Shown in pieces: positions 1-10,284 of a DNA stretch of 44,940 nucleotides. The DNA lies in the NCBI GenBank assembly GCA_032718475.1, contig JAUCBJ010002897.1, positions 1-44,940 on the forward strand. The letters are read 5' to 3'. Both the position numbers and the translations under genes were made by a program. The stretch comes from Nemertoderma westbladi (taxonomy: Eukaryota > Xenacoelomorpha > Nemertodermatida > Nemertodermatidae). A model generated the notes under the pieces. That model was not told the origin of the DNA. It was given only the letters and a program-made list of their open reading frames with translations, and searched no databases. Positions within the stretch are counted from its first letter, which is position 1; every line of letters starts with the position of its first letter.

Positions 1-954
1 AAATAGACAGTTTTTTGATTTCATGTATGGGACATATTGATATGGTGAGGAAGGAATTTACATGGAAACAATTATTATAAATTTTGACATTTACTTTCCA
101 ATTAAAAACAAATAATAAAATTCTCCAAACAACTCCTCCATACTCGTCCGTATTTAAATCCAGTTTATCGCCCTTCCCACTGCCAACTCCCGTCCCATTC
201 CCAACTTCCATCCCACTCTCAACTACTGTGCCAATCTCAAAACCCTTTCAACAAATCTTCAACAAAACTTTCAATAATACTGCTAAATCACCAAAAATTG
301 CCAATCTAACCGATTCAACTGGAAGAATATGAGTGGAAGTGTCAACACATCGGGTTATTGGCCCATATTTGACAATTTATTTGCCATTAAATTAATCATT
401 TATTACCGAGAGTCACGTTGTGTGGAAAAAAAACGGACCGCGTTAATTTTTTTTGTATTTCTGATATCTCCAATTTACTACGAAGCTACGTTTATTTGTT
501 CACAGGAATTATAATCAGCAGGGATATTAATCGTTTGGCACCTGAATTGTAATTTTAACGGCCAAAATAACCCCTTAATCACAATCATAATATTTTAAAA
601 ATGTCCCGTAAGTGACGATTTCTTTAAAATTCGTCGCAGCTTTTTCTATAACAAACTGTGGTTGGAGTGTATCAGCAGGAGGGGGCCGATTATTGGGTAT
701 TCGGCGATCTAATTATCAAAGCCACCCGACCATTAATTCTCGAATAATTTACATTTTTGTATATTTTTTGTCCCGTACGTAACTTGGTCAAAATGGTTGG
801 CATTGACCCATAAAACACATTTTTTGGAAACAGCATGTTAACGTTCATCATATATTTGCGACCACTTTTTGTATCTTCATTTTCTACTTTTGATAACTGT
901 CAATTCTGTAAAAAAAATCACAATTTTTAAAAAATTTAAAAAACCATGTTATTT
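1..954. other. AT-rich stretch, no gene recognised
   Basis: No supported gene. A C/T-rich patch near 150-240 gives a short proline/threonine-rich open frame that looks like simple sequence, not a protein. Otherwise AT-rich DNA without a repeat I could pair elsewhere in the window. Confidence 0.5.
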
Positions 955-1233
955 TCACCCCCCCCCCCCCTTAATAATTATTATCGGCGCGATACATAAA
1001 GGAATCAACCTGTATATCTTCCTGCCCCCTATCGGTGCGTCCATTAGGTCGGCACGTCCCCCGTGCGGGTCGTACACCCCGTACATATCCCCGGAGTTGT
1101 GCTGGTGGTATCCGGACCACGCATGCAGCTCGGACCAGTGGCGTTGTGGGTATTTGTCGCACCGCGTCTTCATCACCTCCAACCAATACATCTCGTGGGC
1201 GTCGCATCCAGCCTGTTTCCCCAACTCGAGAAC
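955..1233 (-). CDS. Candidate exon 2 of a small probable mitochondrial protein
   Basis: A GC-rich island in AT-rich DNA is open on the minus strand and reads as a plausible protein rich in W, Y, H and G, with segments such as GCDAHEMYWLEVMKTRC and GVYDPHGGRADLMDAPIGG. A candidate 3' splice site (CAG before GTT) lies at 1234-1236 and gives phase 0. That matches the phase-0 donor of the candidate exon at 3458-3661, so together they would encode about 160 residues. I do not recognise the family. The frame closes in TGA (955-957) directly after a run of 13 G (minus strand), so the C-terminus depends on the length of an unstable homopolymer. The true exon may instead end earlier at an unseen donor. 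A decayed retrocopy fragment is the main alternative. Confidence 0.4.
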   Translation of the reverse strand, partial: VLELGKQAGCDAHEMYWLEVMKTRCDKYPQRHWSELHAWSGYHQHNSGDMYGVYDPHGGRADLMDAPIGGRKIYRLIPLCIAPIIIIKGGGG

Positions 1234-3457
1234 CTGTCGTATATAAAGTTCGTATCAAGGTAATTTATTATATTATAGCCGGATAGTTTGACCTGCCGAC
1301 TTAGTGGCTGAGTTAAAATGTTTATTTACAGTTTCAAATTTTTTCACACCAATAACCAATATTGTACTAGTTAGTAGTACTGTGTTAAATCTTATATCTT
1401 TTCGTGTTATGTTGGTCAGTTGGGTCCGACGTAAAGGTAGATTTGAAAGGATTATAAATCAGCCAAACATAAGAATTTTGTAGAGAAAAAAATGGGGGAT
1501 ATCAGGATATCACACTAGAAGCAGTATATAATGGAATTAAAGCAGTAATTGAACCCTAACTCATGACGCTCTAATATAATAAAATATAAACAGGACCCGG
1601 CGCCGGCACAAATATTGAATATCCCCAGCCCGGCCAGACTTCTAGCTTAGACGTCCTACAACTGTGCCATCCCTGCCACCTCTGTACAGGTTGCGGTGGG
1701 ATGAAGCAGAGGAGCGTGTAGAGCAATCTTAGACAAATAAGTACTACCCCCCCCCCCCCCCCCGTGTTGGTGTTAAATAATCAACTCATCAACATTATTA
1801 TTGGTAATTTCTGCGTTGAATTTTTTATTAGACGTCAAACCAGCTAAAATTTACGCAATTAAAATATGAACAGTAACGATAACATAATAAAATAGTTAAC
1901 AGAACAACAAAAGTGCCAAATAGCCAATGCAAAGACCTTCAATCAGATAATGTAGTGTGAGAAAGGGATTCTATCATATCAATAGTTAATTTTGGCACCA
2001 TTAAGATGTATATTTATAAAAAATATTGAAATATGTAACTGCAAATAAAATAGTCCAATTCAAAATAGGTTAGAAATGTCTGTACCGGGTGTTCCATAAT
2101 GAATGCCCCCCCCCCCCCCCTGGCCAGCCAAAACTGCCAGACATGCACCTTAGTGTAATATACCATTCGAAAGATAATTTAATTCTGAGCTTGCATGCAA
2201 AAATTTAGGGTCCAATAGAAAAGTATAACAATTTTATAGTCTATTCTTTAAACCTATCTTATTTTTCGTTATTTTTGATTTAATCACAATTAAGAAAATA
2301 TAATTTATCCAGCGTTAGTCATCAGCTTTACAGCCATGATTCCCCTTTGCAGCACGGGGAGCTCCTCGATAGTGGCAAAGGATGTTGTACCTTAAAAGGG
2401 CCGTTTTGGTTTGAGTTCAGTTTTGATTATGCCACAGAATCACGACCCTCTCTAAAAGTATCATCTCTGGTCCTGTTAACCTTACGTTTTTCTTCAGAGT
2501 CATTGAAGATGTATTACTTGTTCGTTTGAGGATAAAATAAAATATATTGAATATTGAATATGAGATTGCACTGGAACTTGTAATTTTAATTACTTCTGTT
2601 AGGCCTAATTCAGTAAAATTAATAAAGAAGCACTAATACCGGTAACTGAATACTGTAATATATTGCAATACAGCAAAAGTCAGGCAGTAATAACTGTTTA
2701 AACAGGCAGACAGGGTTGCAAATCTGATGACTAACGCTGGACAGCTGGATAAATTATATTTTTTTAAATTGCGATTAAATCAAAAATATTGAAAAGTGAG
2801 ATAGGTTTAAAGAATGGCCTATACAATTTTTATACTTTTGTATTGGACCCTAAATTTTTGCATGCAAGCTCAGAATTAAATTATCTTTCGAATGACTGAA
2901 TGATATATTGCACTAAAGTAGGCCCCTACATGTTTGGCAGTTTTGGCTGGCGAGGGGGGTGACATATTTTAATATGTCACTGAACTGAAAATAAGATGGG
3001 CACTGATATACGTAATTGCACGGTGACTCTAAAATATTGAATAATTAATAATATCAGTAGGCTATATGATTTGTCATAAATAATAAATAAATAGTAATTA
3101 ATAAATACAGTACTGCAGTAGGCCTAGATCTCATACAGTCATATATGTACATATAGTAGATTATAAATTATATAGAGGATAAAAATTCACATACCGGTAG
3201 GCACAAATATAATAATTATTTACACTATTACTGTCCAGCTGTCAGACTGTAGTATCAAACTGTAGAAACCATTAAGCATTTAGGCGGAAATAAAAAATAT
3301 CGAAATAGCAGTCAGGCAGTGGATTACCTATTTAAAAATACAAATATTTACCGAATAATGTTATATTGTAAAAATTACAAAAACTCAGTAGGCCTATCCT
3401 CAATCCTAACCCAGTACTGCAGTACTGCATTAGCCTACTGCAACTGCAGTAACCTAC
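1234..3457 (-). other. Proposed intron of the two-exon gene, with transposon and poly-C tract
   Basis: The stretch between the two candidate exons is AT-rich and has no long open frame. It holds a 17-C tract at 1747-1763 and the inverted-repeat element at 2106-2956. The donor side reads GAG followed by GTAGGT (minus strand, exon ending at 3458). The acceptor side ends in ACGACAG. Both are reasonable but not decisive. Confidence 0.35.
2106..2956. mobile_element. DNA transposon relic with about 220-bp inverted arms
   Basis: The left arm (2106-2325) reappears as its reverse complement at 2724-2956 with scattered differences. Both outer ends begin with a C-run followed by CCAGCCAAAACTGCCA. Both inner ends share CCAGCGTTAGTCATCAG. 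The roughly 400 bp between the arms has no convincing transposase. I could not define a clean target-site duplication. The architecture fits a foldback or MITE-like element. A shortened version of the outer tip (C-run, then CTGGCTAGCCA) recurs at 34534-34562. Confidence 0.7.
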
Positions 3458-3661
3458 CTCGTTCATTGATTTGTTTCGCCATTCCTCCACATTGATATCT
3501 GCAGCGGTAACTCCATATTTTTTCTCTGCTGGAACCAGATTTGCCTCTTCGTGAGTAGAATGCTTTATATGAGCTGTTGAGAATGGGTTGCTAGGGAAAA
3601 TAGGTCGCTGTATACTTAATGATGATTTACCAAAGCGAAATGAGAGTCTGTATAAAGCCAT
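3458..3661 (-). CDS. Candidate exon 1 with mitochondrial-type presequence
   Basis: An ATG at 3661 (minus) opens a frame of 68 codons. It starts MALYRLSFRFGKSSL, which is basic, hydroxylated and free of acidic residues, as expected of a mitochondrial targeting presequence. A charged segment containing EKKYGVTAADINVEEW follows. After NKSMNE the DNA reads GAG then GTAGGT, a good 5' splice site, leaving phase 0. The frame continues into low-quality sequence beyond the donor, which supports splicing there. It would join the island at 955-1233. The product family is not recognised. Confidence 0.42.
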
Positions 3662-4800
3662 GTCAAATTATCGTTTCCGGCAGTCCGGTGTAGCGGTATA
3701 CGGTACCAGGGTACAGGTACACTGCTGTATAGTACTGCAGTACCTGTACGGTACCTGTCAGCCTGTACAACTTGATATTCAGCACACAGCCGCAGGTCCG
3801 TCTGTCCGTGGAATTGTAGGCAGGTAGGCCTAGCACAGTAGCATACAGTATACTGGCTCGGCTGTAATCGTATTACAGTATTCTGATATTAGGCCTACGC
3901 CTTTAGATTTTATGATCACTTACTATCTGGCAGTCAGGCAGTTTGCAGTTGTACTGCGAAATCACAACAGAAAAGCAGAAAAAATGACCAAATTCCAAGG
4001 TCCAACCCACATCAGCACAATATGATGTGATACTCTGTTGGTTGTAGGAGTAATCTGGGGGCCAATATTTTCCTTCTGGGAGTGAGATAGAGAGTGAGCG
4101 CGTATATTGGAGTGCCTTTGTGGTGTGTTTGCTTCGCTTGTTGTTGTAACTATAGTTCTCTATGTGGAGAAGCACTCAGTTGTGTTACTCTATTGTCGTA
4201 AAGGTCAAACTGGTTATAGCCAGCCCGGATGTTTGTAGGAGTAACAGTGCAGTTTATTGCTCGGTTATTAATTTACACATTTTCAGTGGATAATATTGGG
4301 TTGGATTTGTTGTATAAAACCGATATTCTGGGTTTCATTTCTTCAGTAGCCTACGGAACCCCAGCCAGCAGAAGGATGTTTTCTATTATTATTATTTTAG
4401 CGACATAGTTTGGGCAATTTATATTGCGGTTGATTATGCGTTTATTATTATGCCTTAATTATTTATATTATATTCACTATATTGTCATAATATTTTTACT
4501 GATTGTAACATCGTATTGTAAACCATGATAACCATAAGTACGTAGACCCGTGTGAAGTATACCAGACTTTCTGCCGTTATATTTCACTTTTCAGTTACCC
4601 CCATGTGAAGAATACCAGGTTTTCACCAAAAATACAGGTTAAAGAAGGGCTGAATCTAACCAAAAGAAGCGGCCCCCGATGCCACCGTGCTTCCGGCGCC
4701 CCTGTAGAATCGTGAACAAAACATACAAATATAAGAAATGGCAAATATTATCTATTATAAATTATTAAGTAATTTAAACAGGACTTAGGATGATCCAACT
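3662..4800. other. Gene-free stretch with palindromic words
   Basis: The first 250 bp upstream of the candidate gene are packed with GTAC, CAGTACTG and AGGCCT palindromes. The remainder is AT-rich. A minus-strand open frame at 3903-4175 shows no recognisable motif, and I do not call it a gene. Confidence 0.4.
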
Positions 4801-4932
4801 CTATAGCAAATGGAGCGGAAATAATGAACTCGCCACAAGCGGGGATTGAACCCGCGTCTTCCGATAAACGTTCAGGTATGCTAACCACTACACCACGGAG
4901 GCTCCTGCATCTTTCCGATTGATTTGCTATAG
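4801..4932. mobile_element. 132-bp TIR element enclosing a tRNA-like sequence
   Basis: The ends form a 21-bp inverted repeat (4801-4821 against 4912-4932) with 18 of 21 positions matching, starting CTATAGCAAAT. Between the arms lies a tRNA-like sequence on the minus strand. Such a layout suggests a small non-autonomous element that captured, or is built around, a tRNA-derived module. No target duplication was identified. Confidence 0.55.
4831..4902 (-). tRNA. tRNA-like sequence, probably a pseudogene or SINE head
   Basis: The minus strand contains a good A-box-like segment (GGTGTAGTGGTTAGCA) and a good B box (GCGGGTTCAATCCCCGC) with a perfect 5-bp T stem. The anticodon stem has one mismatch, the loop lacks the usual T33, and only about five of seven acceptor positions pair. 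The nominal anticodon would be GTT. These defects, and its position inside an inverted-repeat element, argue against a working tRNA. Confidence 0.4.
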
Positions 4933-5065
4933 GTGGTAAGCTACCTCACGGTTGCTATTGAATACAGTCCCCCTTACGGATGGATTTAATCTGTATTCTA
5001 TTGCAGTGCATCCATTATCTATTATACATCTTGTTAAATAATCCAGAATTTTATCAATAAAACAA

Positions 5066-5210
5066 CATTATATTGTGTATAATGTACCTTTATCTCACTT
5101 CGGTCCCTTGTTTCAATATTTCACTCACTCACTTCGCTTGTTCGTGAAGATATTAACACTCGGGACCGGCGTTAGATAAAGTGCTACATTATACACAACA
5201 CAATATAATA
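5066..5210. mobile_element. Foldback (hairpin) element
   Basis: The left arm (about 5067-5106) and right arm (about 5162-5209) are imperfect reverse complements over some 40 bp. They share ATTATATTGTGT, TATAATGTA and GGTCCC blocks, around a short centre. There is no coding capacity. The shape resembles the foldback at 35925-36067, but the sequence differs. Confidence 0.55.
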
Positions 5211-5412
5211 ATTTTTTTTAAACTCTAAACGATGTTCTAGAACATTAATCAACTCGAAAAAATTATTATTGTAGGAAATATATATTTGTGGTTTTGCGTG
5301 CACCGTCCATGATAGTGTAATGTAACGTTACTGTCGTTACTGTAAGATCTATTACTAATGTACTAATAATACTGAGGTATTAATCATAGGCAGTTGTACA
5401 GGTACATTCTAC

Positions 5413-6472
5413 TAACTACGAACGTGAGATCTGCCAAAATAGCTAAATCTTTCTCCATTCTCCATAACAACATATCCATTGAGGTTTGTAAAAAAACGCC
5501 TCGGTGTGCCACCAACCGCTTTCCCGCTGTCTAGCTAATGACAATCTACAGTAGAATCAACATTATCTCGATCTTTTGTCGAGAACGGTCTCCCGTAAGC
5601 TCTGACCATTCCGTTCCCAATATCATAACCCACGTCACTCCATGTATCGTATTTAAACGTGTAATTTGTAGCTTCTGATCCGAACTTCACATTAGTATAA
5701 TAATGTTTTGATACTTCATAATATAGATTTATTAATCTTATGACTAGTTCGCATTTCCATCTTTTCGTTATCAGGTGAATCGCTTCCAATCCCAGCCAGT
5801 AACCATCTCCATCGACGTCAGCAAAGACATTTTTATATTCATCCCAATCTTTATTGAAATCAGAGGAATAATAGTTGCTATGTTTCTGTATTTAGAAGTT
5901 TATCATTGTGACCGCATTGCACATCTTTCTTTAAATCTCCAATGAGAATCACTTTATACTCCAGCGTGTTATATAGGTACATGGAAAGGTGTGAGTCTGA
6001 GTCGTATCCGTAATTTAGGTTGTTGAGGAGGCACCATCTGTCTCCGTTTGTGTGGTTCTTTCAGCGGCCTTGGTTGTAGAGGAGGCACCATCTGTGGTCG
6101 TTGGTGTGGTTCTTTCAGCGGCCTTGGTTGTAAAGGAGGCACCCCATCTGTCTCCGTTTGTGTGGTTCTTTCTGCGGCCTTGGTTGTAAAGGAGGCACCA
6201 TCTGTGTCTGAGACTTCTGTTACGTTTATCGGGGTAACAGTGGTGGATTCAGCTGCTCCAGGTTGTAAGAACACCATTAATAATATTACAGTTATAATAA
6301 ATGCCAGAAGAGATGTGATTATTGCGAATGAAACCTTAATCTGATGTTCCGGAGCTTTAAGGATTCTGCACAGCCAGTTTGAATGTTCCACGATGTTCTG
6401 TTGAGGTGAGATCGGAGTGTTCGCCTCAACGTTTTCTTCTTGTATTTGCGTCGGCCGCTCAACTTCGTCCAA
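5413..6472 (-). pseudogene. Decayed type II membrane protein with fibrinogen-related domain
   Basis: Reading the minus strand from 6472: a hydrophilic N-terminus, one membrane segment (around VSFAIITSLLAFIITVILL), then a Ser/Thr-rich mucin-like stalk built on 54-bp repeats, then a fibrinogen-related domain near 5880-5535. The domain shows the hallmark segments DGDGYWLGLEAIHLIT, FGSEATNYTF and GRPFSTKDRDN. This order matches known type II proteins with a fibrinogen-related ectodomain such as FIBCD1, which bind acetylated or microbial ligands. Breaks: no ATG in this frame (the codon at 6472 is TTG, with an in-frame TAA shortly upstream); a 2-bp insertion in the second stalk repeat near 6143; a different frame for the domain, whose N-terminal half is missing; and an in-frame TAG after VDCH, beyond which residues such as FFTNLNG still look domain-like. 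A multi-exon gene is a less likely alternative. Confidence 0.6.
6025..6195 (-). repeat. 54-bp tandem repeat encoding the mucin-like stalk
   Basis: Three and a bit copies of a 54-bp unit encode DGASFTTKAAERTTQTET-like 18-residue repeats on the minus strand. One copy carries two extra bases (ACCCCATC for ACCATC), which shifts the frame and turns the Thr-rich stalk into a Pro/Gln/Arg-rich tail. Confidence 0.75.
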
Positions 6473-6479
6473 ATTTTAA

Positions 6480-7187
6480 AAAATTGTATTTTTTTGTTTT
6501 TTAACACTTTTTGTATAATTAACATATATCTAGTAATTTTATGTACTCAAGTAATAATTTACAATTATAGCTAGTAATTTATATCTATAGCTATAGCTAT
6601 AGTTTATAGTCTATAGTTATATCTATAGCTAGCCCTAGCTAACATTTTAAAAAATGTTTTGGAATATGCTATCGTTATTGTTAGTTGTTCTCTAATCCCA
6701 AATTTTTTTAATTAAACAATCATTTTAATAATCATTTTTAAAAGAACAAATATTCTAGAATATTTTTTTTCTCGAAAATTGATAATAAAAATGTTCTAGA
6801 ACATTTGGTACATGTTCTAGAATCTAGAACATTTAATAAATGGTCTAGATCTCTTTTCAATAGAAAAAAAGCATGCAAAATAGCATAAACAATTTTAAAA
6901 TTGAACAATTTTTTTAATAATTTTCTTTTTAAGAGTAAGTAATTGATTTTCTCGAAAATTCATAATTAAAATGTTCTAGAACATTTTTTAAAGTTCTAAA
7001 ACACTCAATATACGTTCTAGAACAATTATCAAGAGAAAAACCTGACAAAAAAGCATGAAAATTTGTTGAAAAAAAACAACGAAAATGTTGGCACATACAG
7101 AACTGTTCCCATTAATTTAATTATTTTATATATTATTTTATATTTTATTATTTTATATTAATTTCAAATTAGCTACAGTACTATAGC
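6480..7187. repeat. AT-rich cluster of GTTCTAGAAC palindromes
   Basis: No gene. The decamer GTTCTAGAAC occurs at 6793, 6973 and 7014, with near copies at 6751 and 6813. One more perfect copy lies just beyond, at 7349. Two copies are preceded by the same TCTCGAAAATT block (about 6770 and 6951), so this looks like a decayed tandem or dispersed repeat. Further perfect copies lie at 5234, 34755, 38482 and 38738. Confidence 0.5.
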
Positions 7188-7259
7188 TGGTCGAGATCAC
7201 AGCATTCTTAAAAATGCAGCTGCAATGCAGCATGCCGATCCTAGTAGTGGTCGAGATCA
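7188..7259. mobile_element. 48-bp insertion flanked by a 12-bp target duplication
   Basis: TGGTCGAGATCA occurs at 7188-7199 and again at 7248-7259. Between the copies is a 48-bp segment ending in ATGCAGCATGCCGATCCTAG plus TAG. A nearly identical segment occurs at 24250-24308, with its own, different, 9-bp flanking duplication. The variable left ends, constant right end and long direct repeats are what 5'-truncated target-primed retroinsertions look like. Confidence 0.65.
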
Positions 7260-7798
7260 GACAGAGATTATACATTAAAAGTTATTAACAATAAAAAAAT
7301 GCAAACGTGTATTATTTAATAAATTGGCGGAATCTTTACTTAGAATATGTTCTAGAACATGTAATTATTATAGTAACAAGTACATTTATCATAAAACAAG
7401 CAAACCTGACATATTTTAATGTTTAAGGAATAGATGGGCAATACTTGTTGTACCTGTACAGGTAATTTTTACTAAAACTTTGATATAGACAATAATTTAC
7501 AATACGGCTGGTGCACGAAAAAATTGTCGGGCTATAAACAATTGAATAAGGGGTAACAAGGTGCCCTGAATCGAATGGCGGGTTGTGATTTTGTAAAAAC
7601 ACAAGGAAACGTTCGAAATGGCGGGTTTAAGGAAACGCTGGAAAACAATTTTGAAAATCAGCTGTGATTGGCTGCTACAAATTTGATATTATTGAATTAT
7701 CATTGTGCTCTGATAATTTCTATCTTGGTTTCTATGGATAGCGAATTTCGATCATTTCAAGTACACATTAAATCTCAATCATTTCATAAGTGGCTTAT

Positions 7799-9014
7799 GG
7801 GCAATTCCACGGTGTCGGACGTTACGGACATTCTCGATTTTTGAATGCTTTTTTTTAATTTACGAAAATACTTGAATTTTTGACATCAGATTGCATTGAA
7901 TAAATGAGACAATTTATAAATCTTTCAGAATATCGCAAATACTCTGCATTGGGAAACGTTATTCTTCTTAAACAGTTGACTTTTAAAAAGGTGTCGGACG
8001 TTACAAAAATAGGACACTTTTTATTGTACATATTTTACTTTTGATTGAAATTAATACCGAAGACTGGTATGTTATTATTTTTGGGCTAAAATTGAAGCTC
8101 AACTATTCTATTTTTCGAAAAGGTTTTCTAAATTGCACTGCAGATCTTTTGAAGCCGACATTTGCAATTCAAATTTGTGCGGAATGGTGTCGGACTTTAC
8201 ATAAAAATGAGCAATATTTAGCCACCTCTGTCGGTTTTATTTTTCGTCTTTGGAATGTACTCTAGATATCATTAGAACCGCCTTCATCTGCAGATTCCGA
8301 ATCTGAAAACTCTTCCGAAATTGCCAAATATATCATCAAAATACTAAGGTGTGAATTTTGAGTCGAAAATCGCAATTATTGAAAGCTATTTTTATTTATT
8401 TATGCATTTTACACTATACACTGCAATTTAGACTTTAAATACATTAAATGATAATAGTGTCGGACGTTACAATGTGTCGGACGTTAAAACTTCATTCACT
8501 GAAATCACAGCCTTTATGGTAGCCTAGATTGCTGTAAATGGCACAAGAGATGCCATCTTACGTCGGCATTGAGTCATTTCGATATGGTTTGCCAAACAAT
8601 AGAGAAGTAATTGAGAAAAAATGTAAAACAAGTGTCGGACGTTACAATTGGGTACAGGTAGCTTTTACTGCTTATTGTATGAGAAGCGTTCTATGTTTAT
8701 GGCGTAGAACTATCTCATTGGAATGTGCATTTACGGCTGATTAAAATGATACCAAGGATAGCCTATATTGATAAACAGTAAAAAAAATATTTCGCCTTGA
8801 ATTTTGGAATTTTTTTCGTTTTTACGTGTTTTACGTTTTTTCTTGCTGATGGTCGATATAATCGCAAAATTTCCTATTTTATACACTCAAATCAATGTAA
8901 ATTTTGTCAAATTCGAAAAATTTATGAAATTTTACCCAATAAATCATGACATATTGCTTATTTTTTAAAGTTTTATTTTTTTCATATCGTGTCCCATTTT
9001 CTGTGGAAATGCCC
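7799..9014. mobile_element. DNA transposon, TTAT target duplication, six copies of a 14-mer
   Basis: The ends are 12-bp inverted repeats, GGGCAATTCCAC at 7799-7810 and GTGGAAATGCCC at 9003-9014 (11 of 12 match). They are flanked by TTAT at 7795-7798 and 9015-9018. Inside, GTGTCGGACGTTAC or a one-base variant occurs at 7812, 7991, 8187, 8457, 8474 and 8632, all in the same orientation. No intact transposase is present. A 110-bp internal block (8211-8322) is homologous to 37095-37208 in another transposon. On the minus strand both blocks read as the C-terminal end of a protein (ESADEG, then a shared TAG). Confidence 0.75.
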
Positions 9015-9110
9015 TTATATCAATTGAAGGCGGAGATTCTTGAGCGTCTTTTGATATTACTGTACAATTAATTAAATTTATGATGATGAACATTGAAACG
9101 AAACTGCCTT

Positions 9111-9183
9111 GGCCCCATGCGGGGTTGATACCACGACCTCCGAGAGATGTGAAATCAATGCAACCACTACACCAAGGTGGGCC
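9111..9183 (-). mobile_element. tRNA-like SINE head
   Basis: The minus strand has an A-box-like GGTGTAGTGGTTGCA and a degenerate B box, with partial pairing of the GGCCCAC and TGGGGCC ends. The following sequence (GCAGTTTCGTTT, then CAATG) matches the stretch after a second tRNA-like half at 32617-32675. That supports one SINE family rather than a tRNA gene. Confidence 0.45.
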
Positions 9184-9405
9184 AACCGTCAGGCCTTTGA
9201 GGGCAGACAGACCGACAGACAGTAGGACCTAACTTTTCCTTTATCTCGCCAGCTCGCCGAGGACAGTAGGCCTACAAGAACCACTAACTAGGAAGGGACA
9301 TATTAATAAATAAACAAACTATTACTAAACAATACTGATAATGAGTAAAACTAATAAACAAACTACGACGAACTGTAAACAGGAATAGGACAAGCCAAAA
9401 AAATA

Positions 9406-9476
9406 GGCCGACGTAGGGGTCGAACCCGGGAGGCCTATGTAGACGGATCAGGCGCTCTACTCAATTAGCTACCGGC
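9406..9476 (-). mobile_element. tRNA-like sequence with strong B box
   Basis: The minus strand contains TAGCTAATTGAGTAGAGC (A box) and GGGTTCGACCCC (B box), and the ends GCCG and CGGC pair. The T stem and anticodon arm do not form properly. It resembles a Lys/Arg-type tRNA ancestor but is most likely a tRNA-derived SINE relic or pseudogene. Confidence 0.45.
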
Positions 9477-9959
9477 ATGTGGCAGTACTTTATAAAATCA
9501 AAACATCTGAACAATGGCCAGAGCTTTAAAACTACTGCTACCACATCAGTGCAGCACACACAGAAGTAACAGAGAGCTTCGTTGTCGATAGTTTGTGGAA
9601 TACTAATATGGAAGTTCTGGAAGTCTAAGGGGATCCGGATGATGACAATCTCGAAAGGTTCTACGGGACGCCATCCCAGTCACTTTGTTGGGACTGAAAC
9701 TCGCAGACCCTGTGTTTCAGTCAACACTAGCCTCGGCTGTGAAGTAACTAATGAGCCCCTGGTGTGGATCCGATCTCCACCAATATTAACTCTATGGTCT
9801 TCCTTGTGAGAGGAGCACCATGGAGGTTGACACTCTACTCTGTTCTGTTGAACAACATACAGTATAGTGTAGTACGGCGGGCAGTGGCAACATGTGGGGT
9901 TCCTGTCATCTTGAAGCGTTGTGTAGTAGATGTGACTGGAAGCGTGTCGATGGCGTCAC

Positions 9960-10284
9960 AAAAATTGTGGCCGCACAATGACTTATGACATTTAACTGTC
10001 GTCGTTTCCCTTGTCACGAGAGTGCAGTGGCAGGCTGTGCCATGTACAGTTGAGGAGGCGGAGAACGTAAAAATCAGAAAGTACAAGAAACTGGTCAAGC
10101 GAGGCTACCTCTTCTACTCAGTGGCCTTTGAGACCTTTGGTCGACCCGGAAGTGAGACGGCTGCATTCCTAAATGAGGTCGGAAACTGCCTCCTCGCACT
10201 CACTCCTTTTTTCCGGAGTAGGCCTACGACTTTACTTCCTTCCTTCCTGAACGGACTTTATACTTTTTATTATAAACCCCGATA
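9960..10284 (+). pseudogene. C-terminal relic of a retroelement polyprotein
   Basis: The plus frame reads VEEAENVKIRKYKKL, then LFYSVAFETFGRPGSETA and FLNEVG. The pattern (charged Lys-rich helix, then a V-A-x-E-T-x-G core, then F-L-x-E-x-G) matches what I remember of the tail common after the reverse transcriptase in retrotransposon ORFs of marine invertebrates. There is no ATG, and upstream coding appears frame-shifted and lost. A database search would settle it. Confidence 0.42.

Noticed and set aside
3903-4175. 90-codon minus-strand open frame
   Set aside because: No family features, and it lies upstream of a better candidate gene without clear splice sites.
4831-4902. Functional tRNA-Asn (GTT) gene
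   Set aside because: Acceptor and anticodon stems have mismatches, T33 is missing, and the sequence is enclosed in an inverted-repeat element.
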